Source: Nematostella vectensis (lineage: Eukaryota > Cnidaria > Anthozoa > Actiniaria > Edwardsiidae). Taken from it: a stretch of 64,000 nt of DNA. This document shows positions 56,601 through 64,000 of this stretch, in pieces. A model generated the notes under the pieces. That model was not told where the DNA came from. It saw only the letters and a list, made by a program, of their open reading frames with translations, and made no database searches. Numbering within the stretch: position 1 is the first letter of the stretch; every line of letters starts with the position of its first letter. Both the position numbers and the translations under genes were made by a program. The stretch covers positions 10,911,070-10,975,069 of the forward strand of contig NC_064038.1 of assembly GCF_932526225.1 (NCBI RefSeq). The letters run 5' to 3'.

Positions 56601-58907
56601 TAATACATAGCACTTCTACAGTATATACTGTACCACTTTCTAAGCGCTTCACAAGAAATTGTAGCTTCAAGTTAATTGATAGAATATGAAAGGCAAAACT
56701 CAATAAAACAATGCTGCATACTCATAATGTAGATAAAAAATATATATATTTTTGGCTGTCAATTATGGGAGGGGTGAATCCGCTTGCTTCACATTAGAAG
56801 TCTTAAAGACATTTGTTTGTATTACACCATTTTGCTGCATTACACTAATGGTTCTCTTACCCTAACTGATTCTGAACTCTAATAAGCTGCCCTTCCATTT
56901 CAATCATCATGTCTTTTCTGGAATTCAGAGCTGAAAATAGAAGAACAACCTACAAAAACACCGTAAACAATGATAAATTAATCATGAAATATCTCAAATA
57001 TACCGCAGGTGAAGAGCATGGGCTAAAAGCACTTAAAATTGTAATAACCCAGGGAAGTAAAAAGCTCGATGTCCTGCTCAGCCCAAGAGGAAATAGTTTG
57101 GGCCAGACAAGAAGCCTGTAGCAAAAAAGGTGAAAAAAAAAAGTGGTTCCCCTGCTGGATTTGGTAGAAAGCTTTTGAAATCTTTAAGATAGAACAACAT
57201 GCCTTTGGAGTTCTTTTAATCTGGTTCCATTGTTTTCTTATCCAGTTTTATATGACTTATGAACAGAGTGGAACTGTACAGGATGGTATAGCAAGCCTTT
57301 GGGACAGAAGAGGTGACTTCCACTATGAAGTAGCGCAACAGCTACTATACACACACTTTAACAAATGACGGGGGAAAATTGTGAAAATAAGTAGGTGTCA
57401 TGTAGCGTAAACTTGTAACACAATGATCACAATGATTGTCAGATTAGCATCTTATATATAGCTAACAAAAGCCTGCCTATAGCAGAACTGATTAGACTCT
57501 GAACTTAGTGCCACTATTGTATACCCTTATGCTAGAATAAACATATAGTAAATGTACCAACATCAAACAGTAGGGGCCACTAGCTTCTAGCACTAGCTGG
57601 CAGAAGTTTTGTTTCCTGTACCTGCCGTTCTAGTTGTATACACTGGGATTTTAGAAGAGTGACTCTTCGTTCATCAAACTTCTCCTGTGGACCCTCGCTT
57701 ATCAACTGTTGATATAGTGACCTGCAGAACGAAAACAGCTGTGCATGTGAGTCATAAACAAACTTTTCTCAATAACACCATGTGAGATCATGCAGTTGAA
57801 TGTCTGTAAAGGTTGGTTCTCACTTGTACAAAAGGGCAAGTGCACTTACATGATTTACCAATTCTCACTAGAACGCAAGCTAATGCAACTGCTTGTGTTT
57901 CACCCATTCTCACTTGTGTTGCGCTTGATATTGCCTTGTTACTTTTATTAACAGAGGGACAAACACAGGAGGGAATGACTCATGTCTGTCCGTCTTATCT
58001 ACTTTTTCTTAAATTCTGGATCTACCCTCCTAAAAATTGACATGGATGTTCTTACTTGATGTATGAAAGTTCAGCTTTCAACTCATTATTTTCTTCTTGA
58101 AGGGCCTAAAATTAACAAAAAACAACAAAACAATGCAAATGATATTTATTATAATGGAGACAGTTTCTCAAGTTAGCAACAGAGGTAAGGGTACAATGGG
58201 GTAGCAGGCCATTTAAGATTGGGGGGACACAATACAGAAACAATAAGAAAATATTGGGGGGGCGCAGCCACGCCCCTACTGGTCATTTCCTTATATATTT
58301 TTTTTATATATTGGGGGGCACATGCACCCAGTGCCCCACCCCCTGCTACGGTCCTTGGGTACCAGTAATTCACTCTGACCTTGACCTCGTTCCTAGACCG
58401 TCCATCTCGTACACCACTGGGTGTCTGTTCATAGCTTCTAGTTGAACCCAATAAAACATCTTTCTGCAAGCTTGTAGGTGTCCTTTTTGATGATGACTGA
58501 AAAGTTCAACATAACCTCATCAATAAAGATGTAAAGATGTTGGGACTAACAGATATTTCTATAAAATTCTGGGGAAGGGCTGTGGGGGTCCCCCCCCCCC
58601 CCCCTTCAATCCTCCTCAGAAAATCCACTTTGGGTTGATTGCACAAAATGTTAAAATGAATGGGTGGTAGAAAGGTAGAAGAGAGACGGTTACAGTGAGA
58701 TTACAAAACTAAAAGTGTTATGTAATGCATGTGCATTTGAGCTTATATACTTACAACATCCCTTGTTCTAGTCGCATCAGTCAGTTTAGCAGTAATTGGA
58801 TTCTTCTTGGCGGATGTGAAGCTCAATCGTTGCTTGGGGGTACTCGTTGTCAACACAGCCATGTGGTCGATTCTGTCGGTCTTTGTCTGACGTTTATTCC
58901 CTCTCAT
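50697..58907 (-). CDS. coiled-coil protein of unknown function, 15 exons
   Basis: Exons: 58755-58907, 58380-58496, 58056-58105, 57622-57721, 56861-56949, 56421-56520, 55983-56120, 55516-55746, 54935-55027, 53522-53587, 52914-53002, 52218-52276, 51748-51839, 51625-51673, 50697-50914. Phases match and the total is 548 codons (547 residues). The first 80 residues are basic and Ser/Thr-rich with proline-directed sites (STPKQRLSF, KRTPTS). Residues about 91-175 are a coiled coil (ALQEENNELKAELSYIK, FDERRVTLLKSQCIQLERQ, EMEGQLIRVQNQL). More helical segments follow: FLKRRQQFDSELTLLD, a Gln/Thr-rich stretch, PPLKKKIRSDFTLENI, VKVLKEELAFHQQVYDL and a C-terminal helix ending in an acidic Ser/Thr-rich tail. 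The layout resembles centrosome or spindle proteins, but I do not recognise the family. Weak points are the donors GTCAGA (58379), GTCAGT (54934) and GTGCTT (51747). Confidence 0.75.
51040..51130. repeat. dispersed repeat containing CAGCCGCCATTTT
   Basis: CAGCCGCCATTTT followed about 35 bases later by AACATCCATTTC also occurs at about 13645-13700 in a PDZ-gene intron, with related spacing. It is an interspersed element, here in the last intron of the coiled-coil gene. Confidence 0.5.
53020..53370. repeat. degenerate ATC/ATT repeat tract in intron
   Basis: Irregular CATCATTATCATCAGACATC units on the plus strand, upstream of exon 52914-53002 on the minus strand. Confidence 0.7.
53768..54735. 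repeat. minisatellite, 37-bp units, about 26 copies
   Basis: Unit AATGACCCACTTTTTGGCTG then CCAAGGGGGGTGCACAC. Variants carry TACACAC or AGCACAC, and a few units are longer (CAGGGGGAAGGGTGC). Because 37 is not a multiple of three and the unit lacks minus-strand stops, all three minus frames stay open for 240-350 codons; these are not genes. Confidence 0.95.
55424..55441. repeat. poly-C tract
   Basis: A run of about 18 C bases in an intron of the coiled-coil gene, close to GGGCTACAGGCCTGTAGGGG. Similar runs occur at 4534-4551, 41329-41343 and 58590-58604; their exact lengths are likely unreliable. Confidence 0.7.
58195..58360. repeat. short repeat with GTAGCAGG inverted ends
   Basis: GGGGTAGCAGG near 58198 is mirrored by CCCCCTGCTACGG near 58340. 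The interior is G-rich (TTGGGGGGGCGCAG). It ends about 20 bases from exon 58380-58496 of the coiled-coil gene. Confidence 0.45.
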
Positions 58908-59699
58908 TTGCCATAAAATACTAGAGCTATAGGAACATTTGTCGCATTACACTACAGAGTTTCCGTATAATGATAGATTGAGTATTGTGGAGAAAAATTA
59001 ATCAGCAATAATTAATTAGTCAGCATCGCCGCCATATTGGATCGAAAGCTCAAGGGGGTCTGGGGCTAGCGCGGGAAATTCCGAGTAAATGGACGGCGTC
59101 TTTTAGACTATCAGTCTTTTGCGTTTTGGATTTTTTTCATTTTTTTGTTCCAACGATCTCATAACTTTTTTATCACCACATCGAAAAGTTAGAATCCTTC
59201 AACATTCCATTCATTATTTGATTGACCGTATCCTTGAATTTGATGGAAAGCTCAAAGAAAAAAAAAACGCGGGAAAAAGTTGGGAATGAAGATGAAATAA
59301 AATGAACATCATGTTGGTGTGTTTTTTTGTCGCGCGCTCGCACTCCATTTACAATGACCGTCATCATTCAATCATTGGTTGGGTATTTGCTAGAGGGTTA
59401 GAAGGCAGGAAGCTTTTGAATCGATTATTTTTTTTGGATAAGCCAATGTAAAAAAAACGCGGGAAATTGTTTTGAATGGGGAGGAAAGAGGACAAGAGAT
59501 GCAAACTGAGGTTTTTGTGGATCACTTGCACTGGATTGTTTTCAGACTTGCTAAAAAGAAAATGTGATAGAAGGTTATTTTCATCTCCACAATCTCTAGA
59601 TACATGTTGGAAAACACTCTTATTCTTTTTATTCTAGTTGTACTTTTCTTTTTTTTTTTTTTTTTTGCAAAATGATCATTACTTCTTTTTCATGTGGGT
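58908..59699. other. upstream region of the coiled-coil gene
   Basis: No gene seen. GCCGCCATATTGG at about 59029 is a YY1-like site on the minus strand, 120 bp upstream of the coiled-coil start codon. T-rich runs lie at 59648-59667. Confidence 0.4.
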
Positions 59700-59715
59700 G
59701 GCTTCTATAGAAGCC
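59700..59715 (-). terminator. histone mRNA 3' stem-loop
   Basis: On the minus strand GGCTTC-TATA-GAAGCC forms a perfect 6-bp stem with 4-base loop, followed by ACCCACA. About 20 bases on, an AAAAAGAAG purine element fits the histone downstream element. This is the SLBP/U7 processing signal of replication-dependent histone genes. Confidence 0.93.
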
Positions 59716-59747
59716 GTTTATAGGAGTTTCAGAAGACTATAAGGAGT

Positions 59748-60374
59748 CTATTTCTTGGCTTTTTTAGCGCCTGCCTTCTTTGCTGGTTTCTTGGCGGATT
59801 TTTTCGCGGGCTTTCTTGCGGCCTTCTTTGCTGGAGACTTCTTCGGTTTCTTTGCCTTCTTGGGAGACTTGGCTTTCTTAGGAGACTTTGCCTTTTTCGT
59901 CTTCTTTGCTGCAGCCTTTTTCTTTGGCGTGGCCTTCTTCTTTGGCTTCGCAGCTGGCTTCTTCTTCTTTGGAGTTGCCTTTTTCTTGGGCTTGACAGCT
60001 TTCTTCGCAGGTTTCTTCGCCGCGGCTGTAAGCTTGAAGGAGCCAGACGCGCCTTTTCCTTTCGGCTGAACCAATCTTCCCGCTGCGACTCCTCGCTTTA
60101 GCGCCATTTTCAGGTGTGCTCCTGGATCCCCGACGGCAGGGTAGTTGGCCTTGATGAACTTGGCAATGGCTTGTCGGGAGGAACCGCCACGTTCTTTCAG
60201 AGAAGTGATAGCAGTGGCGATCATCTCTTGATATGTCGGGTGACTTGCAGGCTTTGTTGGCTTGCGAGCGCGCTTGACTTTGGCGACCTTTGGTCTAGGG
60301 CTCTTTGATCTTGATCTAGAGCGGGAACGTGATCTTGAGCGGGACCTGGCTCTCTTCGGACTAGCTGCCGACAT
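59748..60374 (-). CDS. h1: histone H1 with RS-rich N-terminal tail
   Basis: Intronless, 208 residues. Residues about 43-116 are the winged-helix globular domain (HPTYQEMIATAITSLKERGG, SRQAIAKFIKANYP, HLKMALKRGVAAGRLVQ, GSFKLT). The C-terminal tail is Lys/Ala/Pro-rich with several SPKK-type minor-groove and CDK sites. The protein binds linker DNA at the nucleosome dyad and compacts chromatin. Unusually, residues 8-28 are an uninterrupted Arg-Ser dipeptide run (RARSRSRS... SKSPRPK) like that of SR splicing proteins, where most animal H1 tails are Lys/Ala/Pro-rich. The 3' stem-loop and an H1 box with TATA upstream indicate an S-phase expressed gene. No core histone gene is in the window. Confidence 0.97.
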   Translation of the reverse strand: MSAASPKRARSRSRSRSRSRSRSKSPRPKVAKVKRARKPTKPASHPTYQEMIATAITSLKERGGSSRQAIAKFIKANYPAVGDPGAHLKMALKRGVAAGRLVQPKGKGASGSFKLTAAAKKPAKKAVKPKKKATPKKKKPAAKPKKKATPKKKAAAKKTKKAKSPKKAKSPKKAKKPKKSPAKKAARKPAKKSAKKPAKKAGAKKAKK

Positions 60375-60459
60375 CTTGAAGTTTTTTCAGTCGTTTTTCA
60401 GGAACTCGTTTCGACTCGAAGGTTCAGAAGCGAATGAGTTGACGAGCTTTCGTCACTTC

Positions 60460-60466
60460 ATTTATA
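60460..60466 (-). promoter_or_regulatory. TATA box of histone H1
   Basis: TATAAAT on the minus strand, 86 bases upstream of the H1 start codon, which would place transcription start at about 60430-60435. Confidence 0.75.
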
Positions 60467-60531
60467 CTCTTTCTGCGGACGCCCGAGAGAACAGGGGCTA
60501 TCAGAATCGATTTCAGCTTGGAATGGCACTA

Positions 60532-60539
60532 TTGTGTTT
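60532..60539 (-). promoter_or_regulatory. H1 box (AAACACAA)
   Basis: AAACACAA on the minus strand matches the H1-specific AC box known about 100 bp upstream of replication-dependent H1 genes; here it is about 70 bp beyond the TATA box. Confidence 0.7.
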
Positions 60540-63344
60540 CTTACGCGAGAAAACTCACTAATTTAACCACGAATCCGGAACGCTTACTCAACTCAAACCA
60601 CTCAGGCAAGTACAAGAATGACTATTTTTCATCTCTACCTGATTTTAGTAAAAAGGATTGGCATTTTCGCATTTTTCTCAAGTGTTTTGTTCGTCGTTCT
60701 GGTTGATTGGTTTTGCTGAGACATTGTTTTTTTGGAAAATATTTGTTTTTTGTAAACTGTACTTGGGAAAGGACAACAAGAATATGATAAACAATGTTTG
60801 GTTTGACCATTTAAGTAATTATTACTTCTATTTTATTTATAGAAAAAAAATGGCTGAGGTTTAAAGTGCGCGAAACAAAAACATCGACTCAGCACGCCAT
60901 TTTTTTAGATTGCCCATGAAACGGCCAAACTATGTAAAATGTCAATCTACAGATTAGACAAGAATATTCTTGAACTTTTGCTATAATGAGTTAATAATTT
61001 TTCATCTGTTTTTATATTTGTGGGGTAATTGTAGTGACTAAAAGGTCCGAGATAGGAGTAAAAAATATGTTTTAGTTTTCCCGCCATCCATGATGAAGCA
61101 AAACCGAAAAGTCTAAACGGTCATTGTTCACGTATTTTGATGAAAGCAAAAATATGGCTATATACCCTAGAATATTGACCTTTTCTCCTCTTAAGTTGAG
61201 TAACATACAGTAAATAAATATTTCTATCTTATTAGGGTCAAAACGTTGCATTATTTCATATTTTTAAATTGATGTGTTTCAGCAAACTAAAGTGATTAAG
61301 TATACTTACTAATAGCTAACTTAAAATAAAAAACAAACTGAAATTTCAATTACTGAGAGGCTGATACTATTTGCATTTACCAGACTTGAACACTCAGATG
61401 AATTAATTTATTGCTATGGGTTTTTATGGGTAGATATTTACAAAAGTGAAGTATTGGGAGAAGCAAAGAAGATTGTTATGTTGGCGGTTGCCTGGGTTTT
61501 GCATGACGCTTTCTCACTCTGAAAAGAAAGTTTGGAAAAATCATATCGCATTAAGATAACCAAGGCATACTTTTTAATACTCTTTTCGATAAAAGATGCC
61601 TTAATAATATCAGTAATTCTCTGTTAACAATAATACGGTAATATTTTTTAGAGAAGCAGTGTGTAAACTAAAAAGCTCCATGAAAACGTTGGTGTTAACA
61701 GGAAGTCTGGCGTTAAGTAATCTTGACAACTTGCTCTGTTTTGCAATGAGAACTGCTTTTTTCTTGTGGTCATGGGCAGTTTGCCATAAAAGAAAATTTA
61801 GTCCTACTTTTGCTAACCATGCTGAGTGGTTCTGATTATAAACATCGTTATCGAACTAAAGAGCTCTCGTGTACTAGAAAGCACCCTTGTCTGAATTTCA
61901 ATGACTGCTTTTAATCAAAATGGCTGAACAAAACATGGGAAATAGCTATCAAGGCAACTGCGCAACAAGCAGGACTAAATCTATTTTTTTCTTCTATTTT
62001 GTTTAAGGACAAAGTCCCAAAAGGAGTCAAAATTGGTTTGGAGAAAATTTAAAAGAGAGCCGCAGAAATAGTTTCCATTCGAGTTTCGGGAATCCGAGTT
62101 AAGCTCGAGTTACTTGGGGGAACCATACAGTATAAGGAGGAGTGGCAATTTTTTTTTTTTTTTTTGCTCTTTTTTTTTTGTTATTTTTCATGTACAGTTC
62201 CGCTTCCACCCCCTCCGTCAAATATCAAATGGTATGTCCCTAAATGTTATGATGGAAATCCATTGAGTTATCAGGAATATTCTGTAAACTATACTGTATA
62301 TTCCTGACTGATAACTGGAATCAATTATGCATAAAACCAAGTTACAAAAAAGCTCGAGTTGTTATAGGTATAATAATATTGGAATTGCATACAGAGGAAG
62401 ATGGGGACCACTTGAACTCATCAAGTGTTCGAGTATTTTGGAGTTAAAAAACTGTAAACATAGTGCAACCCACCAGTCCAGGAGATGAGCCTTGGAGCAA
62501 ACGAGCCATGGCAAATGGTCCGAGTTCTTTTGATGCATTTATACCATGAAAAATCACTCGAATACTCTACTACAGAAAAAACCGTCACATTTCATTCAAA
62601 GATCGCGATTATATAAAACAAAAACAAGGAAAAAGTTTATTATGGCTAGGTTTGGTTCCAAAATTAAATATGTTTAACATTTTTTTTCTATTTTGCTGTT
62701 ATCTCGTATCGTGGAAAGGTGGGTTGAGTGTAGAGGTACCAACTTCCGCCTTGTAACGCGCAAAAAAACGTTGCGAACTAAGGGAACCCACCCACGGCCT
62801 TCGAAGCAAGAGGAAGTCTAAAAGAATGTAAAAAAACCGCCAACATTCCATCTGTCTGGATCAAGCAAATACTATTATGAAATGCTCCAAGCCTCCATGA
62901 TAATGCCAAAGTAAGGAAATATCCTGCAAAAACATCCCACGCTGTAATCGGGTGTACCAATCGGGTGCGCATGAGGGGCGGGAATGACATTTTTACTTCT
63001 TCGTTTACCGCAAACCGCGCGAAAACTGGTAACGAGGCCACCATTTCTTTGGTCGTGCATAATAAGCAGTAGCAGACGAGCTCGCAGCTCGGCGCATGTG
63101 TCCTACTATCTTCTGCTTTTTTCCATCGTTAAAAAATATTTCGGCCAACAAGACGGGACCAGGAAGCTTCTTACTGGCTGTTTGGTAGATTGAGAAGGTT
63201 TAAGTGAATGCACGAAGCGAGGAACGCTTGCAGACTGCAAATTATTTGAGGTTTAGGGCGAGAGACATGGTGGGTTTGGAGTAGAACGTTTAAATTGGAA
63301 GCGAGCTCTGTTTCTACCGTCGTTCGGAGCTCTATTCTGCAAGC
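60540..63344. other. gene-free interval before the kinase gene
   Basis: No gene seen. AT-rich with a T run at 62151-62179. The final 300 bp (63060-63344) contains the presumed kinase promoter and 5' untranslated region; GCATGAAGCGAGGAA at 63343 resembles GCACGAAGCGAGGAA at about 63211. Confidence 0.45.
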
Positions 63345-64000
63345 ATGAAGCGAGGAAAGCCAAATTTAACAATTCCTACCTCCTCTTCATCAGCTCCACA
63401 AGCGTAAGAACTAACTATTTATCAATTCTGTTGTTTTTCGTGTGCGTTTTGTGCCATGTCCGCAACCCACAGATATGTGTTTGCTTGTGTTTTGCAGTTC
63501 CAACGATGAGAATGATGTTGGCCTGCAAAAAGTAGAAGAAGTTCGCAAAAAATTAGACGATCTTAATTTGGACGAAATACAGCGAAGACGCCTGGAAGAA
63601 TTTTTGAACGAGAAACGAAAAATCGGTGAACTGAGTAATGATGATTTCGAGAAAATCACTGAACTGGGAGCAGGCAACGGTGGTGTTGTTACGAAAGTGT
63701 TGCACAAACCAACAGGCCTGATAATGGCAAGAAAGGTTCGCGAATTATTCTTTGATGCAGCTATAAACCTTGATGCCCAATCCTTTGCTTCAATCATTTC
63801 AAGTAGTATTTAAAGCAATAGCAAGTTTTCTAATAGCGTAATGAACAGCCTGCCAAATATTTATTTCTGTTGGTTGCTGCTGTGTATTTACGTACTGAAT
63901 ATTATAATGTTTGAAATATGTCTCAGATATTTTTTTTTCGCAGTTGATCCATCTAGAGGTCAAACCCGCCATTAGAACGCAAATTATCCGAGAGTTGAAG
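63345..64000 (+). CDS. map2k1: MAP kinase kinase 1/2 (MEK), first three exons, cut by window end
   Basis: Exons 63345-63403, 63498-63735 and 63944 onward, phases 2 then 0; 118 residues visible. The product is the dual-specificity kinase that phosphorylates ERK on Thr and Tyr. The N-terminus has a basic/hydrophobic ERK docking site (KRGKPNLTI), then a leucine-rich nuclear-export helix ([12 protein letters not shown]), the linker [20 protein letters not shown], the glycine loop GAGNGGVV and the catalytic lysine in MARK. Exon 3 reads [18 protein letters not shown] and includes the alpha-C glutamate region. Close to vertebrate MAP2K1/MAP2K2 throughout; a single MEK1/2 orthologue is expected in a non-vertebrate. 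The donor after exon 2 (GTTCGC) is weak but must be used, because the next exon continues the family sequence exactly. Confidence 0.96.

Overview
This window is nuclear DNA from an animal. The genes have many short phase-matched exons with GT..AG introns, and the gene set is metazoan: a DM-domain (doublesex/mab-3) factor, GOLPH3, a ten-PDZ scaffold, ribosomal protein L17, a nucleoplasmin-fold protein, a replication-type histone H1 and a MEK-type kinase. The introns are AT-rich and full of ATC/GAT, CAA and minisatellite repeats. My best guess is a cnidarian, probably an anthozoan, but that is inference; nothing here proves the phylum.

Layout, left to right. 1523-2233 (-): small secreted repeat protein. 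3367-6729 (+): DMRT-like gene, 3 exons. 8326-9970 (-): GOLPH3, 3 exons. 10.3-12.4 kb: two minisatellites. 12620-43024 (-): one very large gene of 17 coding exons (11,325 coding bases, 3,774 residues) with ten PDZ domains and a 5.3-kb exon encoding about 1,700 disordered proline-rich residues. Its introns hold a 1.2-kb inverted-repeat transposon, a foldback around a (CAA)n tract, a decayed two-exon gene, an intact 537-codon zinc-finger/tyrosine-recombinase/Myb gene, a 33-36-bp minisatellite and a 755-bp near-perfect palindrome. 44524-46644 (-): RPL17, sharing a short divergent promoter with a nucleoplasmin-like gene at 47414-49129 (+). 50697-58907 (-): an unrecognised 15-exon coiled-coil protein with a 37-bp minisatellite in an intron. 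59748-60374 (-): intronless histone H1 with an arginine-serine N-terminal tail and a classical 3' stem-loop. 63345 to the window end (+): first three exons of a MAP2K1/2-like kinase.

The genes do not form a pathway. They look like an ordinary gene-dense stretch with housekeeping (RPL17, GOLPH3, H1), signalling (MEK, PDZ scaffold) and transcription (DMRT) functions. All multi-exon models were built by hand from splice signals; each gives one open frame with matching phases and a total divisible by three. The most unusual items are the C2H2/tyrosine-recombinase/Myb protein whose predicted nucleophile position is cysteine, the PDZ scaffold with its short-motif arrays, the RS-tailed H1, the DM domain with a four-residue insertion, and the large palindrome.
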